A stretch of 64,000 nt of DNA, from the NCBI GenBank assembly GCA_050331295.1, contig JBHJGZ010000008.1:186001-250000 (forward strand), written 5' to 3'. Shown here one piece after another: positions 7,623 to 16,134 of this stretch. How positions within the stretch are numbered: the first letter of the stretch is position 1; every line of letters begins with the position of its first letter. Source of the DNA: Kuafuiihalomonas sp050331295 (lineage in GTDB: Bacteria > Myxococcota > Kuafuiibacteriia > Kuafuiibacteriales > Kuafuiibacteriaceae). Made by a program: the position numbers and the translations under genes. The notes under the pieces were generated by a model that searched no databases, was not told the DNA's origin, and was given only the letters and a program-made list of their open reading frames with translations.

Positions 7623-10130
7623 ATGGCACGCTGTCGTCGCGTCATCCGTCGTTTTGCCGCAGCTCTCATCGCGGTGTGCATTTGCTCGCTGCCGGCGTAC
7701 GCTCAGGAAGAGCCTGATGGACCGGAGGTTGCCGACGACATCCCTCCTGAGGCTCTTCCGGACCTCTTGGACGCCGCCGATGAGGTGCGGGACCGGCTGA
7801 TCCAGGTCGATGCTCAGCTTGGTGAGGCATCGACGCCAGAGGAGACGGAGGCGGACGCGGTACGGGTCGACGCCCTGATCGAGAAGCTCAGAACACAGGC
7901 CGAGGCAGCTGGTTCGCTCCTCGAGCAGCCGATGAGCCCAGCCGAGATAGAGTCTGCCGTCCGACGGTGGCAGATCATCATGGAAGACATCGAGGGCGAA
8001 AAAGAGGCGGTGGAGTCGAGGATCGAAGAACTCGAGACCACGAGAGCCGAACTTCAAGAACTTTCCAAGCGATGGCTCGGGATCCGTGATGCTTGGCGCA
8101 GTGACTCCAGCGTCTCGACCGAAGTGCTGGAGCCCGCTCAGGAGCAGATTGAATCACTCCTTTCGTCCATTTCAGAGCGCATCAAGGAGTTCACCCGGCG
8201 GCTCGAGCCCTTGCTGGAGTGGCAGAGCAGCCTGGCGATGAACCGACGAGCAGCGGGGGAGATCCGCGAGAAGTTTCGGAGCAAGAGCGCGCTAGTCCGC
8301 TCCCGACTCTTTGAATCGGACAGTCCACCTCTCTGGCAGAGCGGTCCGACGGAGGCGTCTTGGTCCGAGCAATTCCAAGAAACTGTTCGACGCATTCAAC
8401 GGTCGTTCTGGGAGGAATTCTGGCCTCGCTACGGTAGCCGGACGCCTATCCACGGCGTACTGGTCGTGGTTTTGCTGGTCACGGCAGGCTGGGTGTGGCT
8501 TCGAAGACGCCGGTATCAAGAGGACGGTTTCGACTCTGATGAGCGACGGCTGTCGGATCGGGCCTTTTCGGCTGCTTTGATCCTGGGGCTCCTCGCCTCC
8601 CTACCATTCTATCCCCGCATGCCCACTGCGATCGGGTTGGTCCTCGGGTTGGTTGGGCTGTACCCGGTCCTCAGGGTCGCGACTCGACTCGTCGATCATC
8701 CTCTGGATCGGTTGCTTTGGCTCCTTGGTGGACTCTTCGTCGTTCACCGCTTCTATCTGATGCTCGGTTCACAAAGTCGAGCGGGTCGAATCCTTCTCGT
8801 GGCCGATGGACTCGCCACCATCGCGCTTCTCATCTTGGTGCTGCGTTCTCCCGCGCGCCGAAGATTGGCCGAGAGCAATCAAATCTTCGCGGCGACTGTC
8901 TTGCTGCTTCCGATCTTCATTGCGCTGCTCTTGATTGGGGTCGTTGCAGAAGTGTTCGGCCTGGCTCGGCTGGCCGGGATCCTGGTTGGGGGAACGCTGC
9001 TGTCGGTTTACGCCGCGGTGGTTTTGTCCACCGCTACCACCATCGTGCTGATCGTCGCCCGGCTCCTCCTCAAGAGTCCAGTTGGACAACGCTTCCGGTC
9101 GGTTCGCCTTCATGGTTCCGAGATCGAGCGCGAGTTCAGCCGCTGGCTCCGCTTCGGCGCGGTCGTCTGGTGGCTCGCCATCGTCCTGAGACATTTCTCG
9201 GTCCGCGAGTCTGTCTTCGCTTGGATGGGGAGCGTTCTGTCGTACCCCATCACGATGGGGAGTTTGACTGTTCGAATGCAAGACATCTTGCTTTTGCTGG
9301 TCACGCTTTGGATCAGCCTTCAGTTATCGCGGTTCGTGAGATTCGCGTTGGAGGAAGAAGCACTGCCCCCGCTTTCTTTGGCCCGAGGGGTGCCGACCGC
9401 GATCTCGCGTGGTGCCAGCTACGTCGTGATTACGCTCGGGTTTCTTTTTGCATTCGCTTCTGCGGGGATCGACGTCAATCAACTGACCGTTCTCTTCGGA
9501 GCCTTTGGTGTAGGCATCGGCTTCGGTCTGCAGAATTTGGTGAACAACTTCGTTTCCGGACTCATTCTGATCTTCGAACGTCCGATTCAGGTCGGCGACC
9601 TGGTCGAGTTTCAGAATCAGATGGGTCATGTCCGCGGAATCGGCATCCGAGCCAGCGTCGTCCGAACGTTTTCTGGCGCGGAACTCATCGTGCCCAACGG
9701 GGACCTCGTGTCCTCTCAGGTGACGAACTGGAATCTTTCGGATCGGAGACGGCGGGTCGAAATCCAGGTCCAGCTTCCGGTGGAATCCGATCCGCAGCCG
9801 GCTATCGACATCATGGTGGGAGCCGCGACCGCTCACCCAAACGTGAGCGAGGATCCTGCGCCTACGGTCTGTGCCAGGGGCTTCGATGAGGGGGCCATGC
9901 TCCTCGAGCTCTGGTGTTGGACTTCGGACACGTCCGTGACGATCGAAACGAAGTCCGACCTGACCTTGGTGATTCTGCGTCGTTTTCGCGAGAACGGCAT
10001 ACGCTTCGCGGTTCCGCGTCGGGCGCTCCGATGGGAGCAGGGCATGGTGCCGGACAATGAACTGAAGAATCCTTCCCAGGAGTTGGAAGAGCGCTCATCC
10101 TCGGGCTGGCGCCAGCCCGATTCGCTATAG
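7623..10130 (+). CDS. large MscS-family mechanosensitive channel (MscK/MscM-like)
   Basis: The 835-residue protein begins with a cleavable signal peptide ending near AYAQ (about residue 27). A periplasmic helical, coiled-coil-rich region follows to about residue 230, then multiple membrane helices. The MscS pore domain begins near residue 600: a helix reading TVLFGAFGVGIGFGLQNL continues into NNFVSGLILIFERPIQVGDLVEF, which contains the glycine/alanine-rich pore helix and the start of the beta domain. The cytosolic beta and alpha/beta domains end around residue 800. The architecture matches large periplasm-containing MscS homologues, which release solutes after hypo-osmotic shock. The LigD-type polymerase gene follows after only 7 bp on the same strand. 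Confidence 0.92.
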   Translation: MARCRRVIRRFAAALIAVCICSLPAYAQEEPDGPEVADDIPPEALPDLLDAADEVRDRLIQVDAQLGEASTPEETEADAVRVDALIEKLRTQAEAAGSLLEQPMSPAEIESAVRRWQIIMEDIEGEKEAVESRIEELETTRAELQELSKRWLGIRDAWRSDSSVSTEVLEPAQEQIESLLSSISERIKEFTRRLEPLLEWQSSLAMNRRAAGEIREKFRSKSALVRSRLFESDSPPLWQSGPTEASWSEQFQETVRRIQRSFWEEFWPRYGSRTPIHGVLVVVLLVTAGWVWLRRRRYQEDGFDSDERRLSDRAFSAALILGLLASLPFYPRMPTAIGLVLGLVGLYPVLRVATRLVDHPLDRLLWLLGGLFVVHRFYLMLGSQSRAGRILLVADGLATIALLILVLRSPARRRLAESNQIFAATVLLLPIFIALLLIGVVAEVFGLARLAGILVGGTLLSVYAAVVLSTATTIVLIVARLLLKSPVGQRFRSVRLHGSEIEREFSRWLRFGAVVWWLAIVLRHFSVRESVFAWMGSVLSYPITMGSLTVRMQDILLLLVTLWISLQLSRFVRFALEEEALPPLSLARGVPTAISRGASYVVITLGFLFAFASAGIDVNQLTVLFGAFGVGIGFGLQNLVNNFVSGLILIFERPIQVGDLVEFQNQMGHVRGIGIRASVVRTFSGAELIVPNGDLVSSQVTNWNLSDRRRRVEIQVQLPVESDPQPAIDIMVGAATAHPNVSEDPAPTVCARGFDEGAMLLELWCWTSDTSVTIETKSDLTLVILRRFRENGIRFAVPRRALRWEQGMVPDNELKNPSQELEERSSSGWRQPDSL

Positions 10131-10137
10131 TCTCTTC

Positions 10138-11406
10138 GTGAAGAAGCGGATCGAACTGGAGGTCGCGGGCCGCTCCGTATCGGTCTCCAGTCCGGACAAG
10201 ATCTACTTTCCGGATGCCGGCTTCACCAAGTTCGATGTGATTCGCTACTACCTTGCAGTGGCCGACGGAGCCCTCGCGGCGGCCGGTGGTCGGCCGCTCG
10301 TCTTGAAGCGCTACGTCAACGGCATCGCCGAGGAAGCATTTTACCAGAAGCGGGCGCCGAAGAGCCGACCCGATTGGATCGAGACGACCACTTTGAAGTT
10401 CCCATCCGGTAGAACTGCGGAGGAGGTCGTGATCCGAGATGCGGCCCAGCTGATCTGGATTGTCAATTTAGGCTGCATAGAGCTTCATACTCATCCGGTC
10501 CGAGCCGACGATGTCGACCATCCGGACGAATTGCGCATCGATCTCGACCCGGTCCCGGGCGTTCCCTGGAGCCAGGTTCGCGATGTCGCCTTGGTGGCCA
10601 AGGAGGTGCTTCAGGACCTCGGGTTGGTCGGATGGCCCAAGACTTCGGGTTCGCGCGGCATGCACGTCAACGTTCGAATTCGTCCAAAATGGTCTTTTCC
10701 AGAGGTGCGGCAGGCTGCGTTGGCGGTGGCCCGCGAGGTGGAGCGACGGGCGCCGACCATCGCCACGAGTCGATGGTGGAAAGAAGAACGACATGGCGTG
10801 TTCCTCGACTACAATCAGAACGCGAAAGACCGCACCACCGCCGCCGCCTTCTCCGTCCGGCCCACGGACGACGCGCGTGTCTCGATGCCGATCGAATGGG
10901 AAGACGTGCCCACCGTACAGCCAGAGGCCTTCAACCTGACGACGGTTCCGGCCGAGTTCGAGCGATCCGGTAACCTGCATGAAGGCATGGATGCGGAAGC
11001 CGGGGATCTCGAAGCTGCCTTACAGCTGGCTTCCGACCAGGCGGCGGAAGGAGCGGTGGATGCCCCCTGGCCCCCACATCATGCGCGTACCGCCGACGAA
11101 CCGATTCGTGCCCAGCCGTCACGGCGACGATCCAGCATGCCGTTGGTCGAAGTGGCCCGGGCCAAAAAAAGGGAGGACGCCCTGGCGGGCCTCGAGCGGT
11201 GGAAGAGGCGTCATCGCGACGTCTTATCCCATCTTGCGCCCCACGACGTTTTGGTGGACGCAATGCGGGGACGCTCCTCTCTTTGGTATCGCGTTCGCAT
11301 CAATCTCCAGCACGTACCGGAAGATCTACGTCCCGAGCAGGAAGCGCTCGAAGTGGACTACGATCCTTCTTCGGAATGGGCGTCGGGTTCTTCGGAAGAC
11401 GAGTAG
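10138..11406 (+). CDS. LigD-type polymerase/primase of bacterial NHEJ
   Basis: The 422-residue protein matches the archaeo-eukaryotic primase-fold polymerase domain of bacterial NHEJ ligase D. Visible landmarks are SPDKIYFPD near the N-terminus, the metal-binding RIDLDPVPG (catalytic Asp pair near residues 135 and 137), the SGSRGMHVN motif (about 177-185), and VFLDYNQN near 220. A C-terminal extension with DVLVDAMRGRSS, RINLQHVPE and LEVDYDP resembles the tail seen in some actinobacterial-type stand-alone LigD polymerases. No ligase or phosphoesterase domain is attached; a separate ligase gene faces this one and overlaps it by 49 bp. The start is GTG at 10138. Ku is not in the window. Confidence 0.9.
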   Translation: MKKRIELEVAGRSVSVSSPDKIYFPDAGFTKFDVIRYYLAVADGALAAAGGRPLVLKRYVNGIAEEAFYQKRAPKSRPDWIETTTLKFPSGRTAEEVVIRDAAQLIWIVNLGCIELHTHPVRADDVDHPDELRIDLDPVPGVPWSQVRDVALVAKEVLQDLGLVGWPKTSGSRGMHVNVRIRPKWSFPEVRQAALAVAREVERRAPTIATSRWWKEERHGVFLDYNQNAKDRTTAAAFSVRPTDDARVSMPIEWEDVPTVQPEAFNLTTVPAEFERSGNLHEGMDAEAGDLEAALQLASDQAAEGAVDAPWPPHHARTADEPIRAQPSRRRSSMPLVEVARAKKREDALAGLERWKRRHRDVLSHLAPHDVLVDAMRGRSSLWYRVRINLQHVPEDLRPEQEALEVDYDPSSEWASGSSEDE

Positions 11407-12470
11407 CCCGAAAAAATCTTGGATAGCTCTATCGGTGGAACCTTATCCAGCTGATCGAAGCGGCAACTGGAGGGAGATCGGTCAAGTCGCCATCGGATGA
11501 AGGTGGTACCGTGGCGGAACCGACGGTCTTGAAGATGGTCGTATGCGACCTCACAGACCCGCTCGACGCGAAGCGGCTCCCAGCTGAGGTCTTTGTTCCC
11601 GCTCCAGCGACTCACCATGCCCGGATGGCGTGTCCCACCGTGATTGGGGGAGGCCCAGGACCCCCAGGGGTGGCTCTCGAACGCATCCTGCCGAAGTGGG
11701 GCGAGTTCTTCGACGAGTCTCTCCCGTTCCTTCTTTTTGAACGAAGAAGTGACTCCCACGTGATGGAGGGTGTCGTGATGGTCGAAGAGCCCGAGGAGCA
11801 AAGACCCCACGCGCTGGCCGAGACCTTCCTTGTGCCATCGAAATCCCGCGACGACGCATTCTGCAGTGCGTCGATGCTTGATCTTCAGCATGGTTCGACG
11901 ACCGGGCAGATAGGGTGCATCCAGTCCCTTGGCCATCACGCCGTCGAACCCGGCTCCCTCGAAGCGCATGAACCAGTCCTTCGCCTGCGCTCGGTCGGTG
12001 GTGCAGGGGGTGACGTAAACAGGCGGTGCCACGTTCCGTAGAAGGGCTTCCAGACGCTTGCGTCGCTGCAGTGTTCCGAGCGAACGAAGGTCTTCGTCCC
12101 CATCCGCAAGCAAATCGAACGCAATAAAACTTGCAGGGACCTCAGCCGCCAGTCTTTTCACACGGGACGCAGCAGGATGGAGTCGAAGCTGAAGGGTCGA
12201 GAAGTCCAGGCCGTTCGGCCCCGCGATCACGATCTCTCCGTCGAGCACCAAATCCGATCCGAGCTGTTTTCCAATCGCCTCCACGAGTTCTGGAAAGTAA
12301 CGCTGAAGCGGACGCTTCTCCCGGCTCTGAAGGATCACTTCCGAGCCGGAAAGGAAGGCGAGAGCACGAAAGCCATCCCACTTGGGTTCGAAAAGGTAGT
12401 CACCCTCCTCCGGAAAGCTTCGCTGGAGCTGCGCCAGCATCGGTTCGATGGGCGGGCAAAGAGCGTCCAC
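11358..12470 (-). CDS. ATP-dependent DNA ligase (LigD/LigC ligase-domain type)
   Basis: The 370-residue protein has the nucleotidyltransferase core followed by an OB-fold domain. The AMP-accepting lysine is K30 in EPKWDGFR (motif I). Further motifs are VLDGEIV (III), FIAFDLL (IIIa), GFDGVMAKGLD (IV) and MLKIKHRRT (V). This is the architecture of ligases paired with LigD polymerase for double-strand break repair. Together with the convergent polymerase gene it forms a split LigD; the two reading frames overlap by 49 bp at their 3' ends. The last about 30 residues, rich in Ser/Glu, fall inside the overlap. The small secreted-type protein gene at 12529-12897 lies just upstream on the same strand. 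Confidence 0.92.
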   Translation of the reverse strand: MDALCPPIEPMLAQLQRSFPEEGDYLFEPKWDGFRALAFLSGSEVILQSREKRPLQRYFPELVEAIGKQLGSDLVLDGEIVIAGPNGLDFSTLQLRLHPAASRVKRLAAEVPASFIAFDLLADGDEDLRSLGTLQRRKRLEALLRNVAPPVYVTPCTTDRAQAKDWFMRFEGAGFDGVMAKGLDAPYLPGRRTMLKIKHRRTAECVVAGFRWHKEGLGQRVGSLLLGLFDHHDTLHHVGVTSSFKKKERERLVEELAPLRQDAFESHPWGSWASPNHGGTRHPGMVSRWSGNKDLSWEPLRVERVCEVAYDHLQDRRFRHGTTFIRWRLDRSPSSCRFDQLDKVPPIELSKIFSGYSSSEEPDAHSEEGS

Positions 12471-12528
12471 CCGGTGACCATGCCATGAAAGTACGAACTA
12501 CCGGCGACTCGAGTCGAGTGACTCCGGG

Positions 12529-12897
12529 TCACGAGGCGGCGTCGTCCGTTGGGGATTTTGAAGCCTTGTTGGCGACGGTCTCGTCATCTGACGCTTCGGC
12601 CTGAATGGGGCAAGCGCGTGGCGCTTTGGTCAGAGTCACCGCCGAGGGCAGACCCACCCAGCGGACCTCGGGAATCGATAGCTGGGCGACGGAACGGTCC
12701 ACAGAGGCGGACCGGAACTCGAGGAAGAGGGCGCGCTCCTGGGCGGCCCGGGCCACCCTGGCTTCGTGGTCCGCCTTTGCGCGCACGATCCGCGCGGTTG
12801 CCGGAGTGGTCTCGGCGTGCACCACCACCGGCTCAGCGCCGGGGCTCGCGCTCATCGGGGTCATCATCATGTGGGCGATCATCCATACTGCGTTCAT
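12529..12897 (-). CDS. small hypothetical protein, possibly exported
   Basis: A 122-residue product of unknown function. The gene is supported by a strong Shine-Dalgarno sequence (AAGGAG, about 7 nt before the ATG). The N-terminus is methionine-rich and mildly hydrophobic (MNAVWMIAHMMM), so it could be a weak signal or anchor. The middle has an alanine/arginine-rich helix (ARAAQERALFLEF) followed by a short strand region, and the tail is Ala/Asp/Ser-rich. No family was recognised. It lies 58 bp upstream of the DNA ligase gene on the same strand and could be cotranscribed with it. Confidence 0.55.
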   Translation of the reverse strand: MNAVWMIAHMMMTPMSASPGAEPVVVHAETTPATARIVRAKADHEARVARAAQERALFLEFRSASVDRSVAQLSIPEVRWVGLPSAVTLTKAPRACPIQAEASDDETVANKASKSPTDDAAS

Positions 12898-12983
12898 CTT
12901 CGTTCTCCTTGAAGAAGACTCTACAGATGCCGTCTGTCTCTTCGTTCACTCGGATGTCATGAGGAGGTCAAAGCGTCGAAAAG

Positions 12984-13027
12984 CTGGCTGGCCGAGCTGG
13001 TTACGGTTTCCTTCCGAAGCCAGCCAG
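12984..13027. repeat. inverted repeat, 9-bp arms
   Basis: CTGGCTGGC (12984-12992) is repeated in inverse as GCCAGCCAG (13019-13027), with 26 bases between. It lies between the lipoprotein gene's 3' end and the small gene at 12529-12897. It may be an operator for the small gene and ligase or part of a termination region. Confidence 0.4.
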
Positions 13028-13040
13028 GTCGGGACCGACG

Positions 13041-13059
13041 GAAAGGCCGAGCGCCTTTC
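13041..13059 (-). terminator. hairpin downstream of the duplicated lipoprotein gene
   Basis: GAAAGGC (13041-13047) and GCCTTTC (13053-13059) form a perfect 7-bp stem with a 5-nt loop, 30-48 bp past the stop codon of the lipoprotein gene at 13089. There is no clear U-run after it, so termination is only suggested. Confidence 0.4.
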
Positions 13060-13088
13060 GACGGCGGCCTGCCTGGAACGGCGCAGAC

Positions 13089-13991
13089 TCAATCCGTCAG
13101 TTCGTCCGTCGAGATCAGAAGTTGGAACGTACCGCCGGTCAGGAATTGAATGTCGAAGGCGAACGGATCGGCGATGTCGCTGATGGGAGGACCCGCGAAC
13201 ACGGTTCCCTCGAATGTCGGATCGAAGCTTTCGGCGTCGAAGGGCTCGAATGTGACGATGGTAAAGGCCGACGTGCTCGCAAAGACCTGATCTTCGATAT
13301 CGGAGCCCACCGGGCCGATGGCCAAGCCACGAATGGCGGTGGGAGAAAAGGTCTGGCTAGGTTGGGGTTCGTCCGGCGGGGTCGTGCCGATGGCTCCGAA
13401 GCCCGGAAAGAACGCGATCTCGCCGTCGGTCGAACCAACTTCGACGCCAGGGACCTGGTTGTTTACGAATACGTTCCCTTGGCTATCCACCTGAACGTCG
13501 AACGGATTATCCAGAATTCCGACCTGTACGAAAGTGCCGTCCGGTGCGATCTGGGCCAGGCCCGCGGTGCCGGGAGTTTCCGGGTCTGTGGCTTGCATCC
13601 CAGCGAAGAGATCCCCATTGGGCGCGAAGCCGAGCCCGCTGGGCGTGAAACCAGACGCGAAGGTGCTGACGACCCCGGCGTCCGGTCCAGCGGAAGGCAC
13701 CTCCAGCACGCTATCCTGTGACGCGTCGGAGATGAACAAGTTGCCATTCGGTCCTATCTCCAGGTCGAACGGCGAGATCCCGGTCACGAAAGGTTCGGAA
13801 GTACCATCTGGATCTACTCGGAGAACGAAGCCATCGGCGCCGCCGAGGCCGCCGGTGACCGAGACGAAGAAGGTGCCGTCGGGTGCAAGTGCGGTGCCTC
13901 GAGGGGTGTCCAGTTCGTCGGCCAGAACACCGCTGACCTGGCCGTTGGCTCCCACCGCCACCACCTGGCCCAGTGAGGATTCACCAAAGAA
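13089..13991 (-). repeat. second (3') copy of a 897-bp in-frame tandem duplication
   Basis: This copy is aligned to 13992-14888 with a constant offset of 897 bp (299 codons). For example, the CCATTG in the PNGDLF blade lies at 13615 and at 14512. Silent differences between the copies show that the duplication is not very recent. Confidence 0.85.
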
Positions 13992-15143
13992 CTCGAAATC
14001 ATCGGTGGAGATAAGCAATTGAAAATCGCCACCGGGCAAAAGCTGGATGTCGAATGCGAAGGGATCCGCCACGTCGCTCGTCGGAGGTCCGGCGAAGAGG
14101 GTTCCTTCATCGGTTGGGTCGAATGTGTCCGCGTCGAAGGGCTCGAAGGTCACGATGGTGAAATCTGCGGTGCTCGCGAAGACCTGATCTTCGATATCGC
14201 TTTCGACCGGGCCGATGGCGAGTCCGCGAATGGCGGTCGGGGAGAACGTCTCGCTCTCAATCGGCGTGGCGGGAGAGACGGCGGCGATGGCGCCGAGACC
14301 TTGAAAGAGTGCGATTTCGCCGTCTGTCGAGCCCACTTCGCCTCCCGGTACCTGATTGTTGACGAAGACGTTGCCTTGACCGTCGACCTGTACATCGAAT
14401 GGATTATCGAGAATGCCTACTTGCACCACTGTGCCATCGGGATCGATCTGAGCGAGTCCGGCGGTGCCTGGGCTGGCTGGGTCGGTGGCCTGCATGCCGG
14501 CGAACAAGTCTCCATTGGGAGCGAAGCCGAGCCCGCTCGGTGTGAAGCCGGATGCGAACGTACTCACCACTCCCTCGTCGGGACCGGATGTTGGTACTCG
14601 AAGAATGCTGTCCTGGGACGCATCGGAGACGAAGAGGTCTCCGTTGGGCCCGATCTCCAGATCGAAGGGAGAGATGCCGCTCACGAATTGTTCGGCGCTT
14701 CCGTCCGGCTCGACCTTGAGTACGAATCCGCCCTCGCCGCCCAGGCCTCCCGTCACCGAAACGAAGAAGGTTCCATCCGGGGCCAAGGCAGTACCACGGG
14801 GCGTGTCCAAATCGTCGGCCAGGATGCCGGTGACCTCTCCTGCCGGTCCGACGATGAGCACTTGGCCGAGGGGCGAGGCGCCGAAAAACGCATCGGTGAG
14901 CGGTGGCGGGTCGACCGGAGTCGGACTGTCACCCGGATCCGGAGTTGCAGCTCCGCCATCCGGGGAAGAGGGACCTGCATCTGGCGCCGGTTCATCCGCG
15001 GGCTCGTCTTCGTTGTCGCACCCCCCGCTCGAGACGAGGACCGTACCGAGGACCAAAGATGTCAGCACTGAAGTGGACAGACCCCGGCGGCCAGCGAGGG
15101 CGAGCCGGCCCAAAGCTCCGGTCCGGCAAATCTTGTTATTCAC
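13089..15143 (-). CDS. exported beta-propeller-like lipoprotein with two 299-residue copies
   Basis: The 684-residue protein starts at a GTG and carries a basic N-terminus, a hydrophobic stretch and a Cys (SSGGC, about residue 42) that may be a lipid-attachment site. An Asp/Pro/Gly-rich linker follows, typical of Myxococcota lipoproteins. The rest is two near-identical copies (about residues 86-384 and 385-684). Each contains NHL/SMP-30-like strand repeats such as DTPRGTALAPDGTFFVSV, SPFDLEIGPNGDLF and TPSGLGFAPNGDLF. The Asp/Gly/Asn loops and repeated PNGxLF blades suggest a calcium-stabilised beta-propeller of the gluconolactonase/virginiamycin-B-lyase type. No catalytic residues can be assigned, so binding or scaffolding at the envelope is equally likely. 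Confidence 0.85.
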   Translation of the reverse strand: MNNKICRTGALGRLALAGRRGLSTSVLTSLVLGTVLVSSGGCDNEDEPADEPAPDAGPSSPDGGAATPDPGDSPTPVDPPPLTDAFFGASPLGQVLIVGPAGEVTGILADDLDTPRGTALAPDGTFFVSVTGGLGGEGGFVLKVEPDGSAEQFVSGISPFDLEIGPNGDLFVSDASQDSILRVPTSGPDEGVVSTFASGFTPSGLGFAPNGDLFAGMQATDPASPGTAGLAQIDPDGTVVQVGILDNPFDVQVDGQGNVFVNNQVPGGEVGSTDGEIALFQGLGAIAAVSPATPIESETFSPTAIRGLAIGPVESDIEDQVFASTADFTIVTFEPFDADTFDPTDEGTLFAGPPTSDVADPFAFDIQLLPGGDFQLLISTDDFEFFGESSLGQVVAVGANGQVSGVLADELDTPRGTALAPDGTFFVSVTGGLGGADGFVLRVDPDGTSEPFVTGISPFDLEIGPNGNLFISDASQDSVLEVPSAGPDAGVVSTFASGFTPSGLGFAPNGDLFAGMQATDPETPGTAGLAQIAPDGTFVQVGILDNPFDVQVDSQGNVFVNNQVPGVEVGSTDGEIAFFPGFGAIGTTPPDEPQPSQTFSPTAIRGLAIGPVGSDIEDQVFASTSAFTIVTFEPFDAESFDPTFEGTVFAGPPISDIADPFAFDIQFLTGGTFQLLISTDELTD
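13992..14888 (-). repeat. first (5') copy of the 897-bp in-frame tandem duplication
   Basis: This is the 5' partner of the copy at 13089-13991. The unit boundary was set at the FFG(A/E)S(P/S)LGQV motif that opens each copy. Confidence 0.85.
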
Positions 15144-15195
15144 GTTGTTCGAATACTATGTTGTCTTCTATGTTTTCGAGCAACGGTTTGCTGGG

Positions 15196-15207
15196 GGACT
15201 TGTCCCG
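15196..15207. promoter_or_regulatory. possible operator upstream of the duplicated lipoprotein gene
   Basis: GGGAC-TT-GTCCC is a 5-bp inverted repeat about 55-65 bp before the GTG start at 15143. Next to it lies an unusually AT-rich stretch (about 15210-15240) with another small inverted repeat, ATTGT-TT-ACAAT when read on the minus strand. Together they look like a promoter/operator region. No -35/-10 pair can be assigned with confidence. Confidence 0.35.
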
Positions 15208-15290
15208 CCCTTGTTATTGTAAACAATGGTAAATAACGGTTAGTTGGCTCTGACAGGATTGGGGGGACACCGCAGGAGCGTGCTTCTTCT

Positions 15291-15980
15291 CTACCTTCGC
15301 CAGTTCAGGGGAACGGCATAGCGAGCGGCCTCGTGATCGAGTGCTCGTTTTTCCTCTAAGAAGAATGCTCGTAGACGCTCGGTATGTCGGGTGAGGTTGT
15401 TTCCATCCGGAGAGACGCCGATGGAGGCTTCGATACTTCGGTCGGCCGACCGCGCCTCCGGAAGCATTCGCTCGTACGCTCGAAGCCGGGCATCGGTTTG
15501 GCGAAATCGGAGCCTCCACCAGGACGGACCATGCCCGCCCCGCTTCTCCGGATCGTTTTGGTCGATGGGCTCGAGTTCCAAAGAAGCACCCAGTCGGTAC
15601 CGGAATCTTTCGAGGAACGTCATCCCCAAGAGGCCCACGCCGCGCCGGCCCAAGTCGAGCCCTTCCATCACGCCGACCAATACGTCCTTTTCGGTGTGGC
15701 CACCGATTTCGATGTCGGTTCGGACCAGGGTGACAGATGTGACACCTCCGACGCCCCCGACCCGAATGGTGGGAGATTCCGGTTCCATCCGAAGCCCCGC
15801 CCGTCGGGCACCCACTTCCGAGATGACGGTAATGTCGGCTCCGGTGTCGACGATCATTGGCACGGCACGACGATTCACCCGAATCGTGACGTCACATCCC
15901 GGACCAGAGGCGCGACAGGGGGCGGAGGGTGATGCTGGGATGAGGTCGAGAAGCGTGAGCAGGACGAGGGGCGTCCACAT
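15291..15980 (-). CDS. exported retropepsin-like aspartic protease
   Basis: A 229-residue protein with an N-terminal hydrophobic signal (MWTPLVLLTLLDLIPAS). The retroviral-type aspartyl protease domain follows: VPMIVDTGADITVIS contains the catalytic D45-T-G motif. The flap-region residues GGVGGVTSVTLVRTDIEIG and a hydrophobic LLGMTFLERFRY strand complete the single-domain fold, which works as a dimer. The last about 70 residues are charged and helical. The start was set at the ATG at 15978-15980 because it gives a signal peptide directly before the domain; the frame is open to 16319, but there it overlaps the divergent HAD gene. The substrate is unknown; a periplasmic or lipid-anchored housekeeping protease is inferred. 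Confidence 0.82.
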   Translation of the reverse strand: MWTPLVLLTLLDLIPASPSAPCRASGPGCDVTIRVNRRAVPMIVDTGADITVISEVGARRAGLRMEPESPTIRVGGVGGVTSVTLVRTDIEIGGHTEKDVLVGVMEGLDLGRRGVGLLGMTFLERFRYRLGASLELEPIDQNDPEKRGGHGPSWWRLRFRQTDARLRAYERMLPEARSADRSIEASIGVSPDGNNLTRHTERLRAFFLEEKRALDHEAARYAVPLNWRR

Positions 15981-16134
15981 GCTGCGGATGGTAACCGACG
16001 TCTCGAGCGGGAGATACCCGCTCGGAGACCCTTGCGGCTGCGGGGGGGCCTCGGTATGGCCGCCCAGAATGCCGATACGACGGATGGCGACTCGCTTGCT
16101 GCAGAACCGCACGCTCGGGAGTCCACGCTTTCGA

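Noticed and set aside
8717..9889. 390-codon open frame inside the MscS gene
   Set aside because: Out-of-frame shadow of the channel with Arg-rich composition.
12605..13183. 192-codon open frame on the + strand
   Set aside because: It is antisense to the small gene at 12529-12897, which has a strong AAGGAG site, and crosses the end of the lipoprotein gene.
15391..16134. Open frame extending the HAD gene by 248 codons upstream
   Set aside because: It runs exactly antisense to the aspartic protease gene and its Arg/Ser/Pro-rich composition is typical of a shadow frame.
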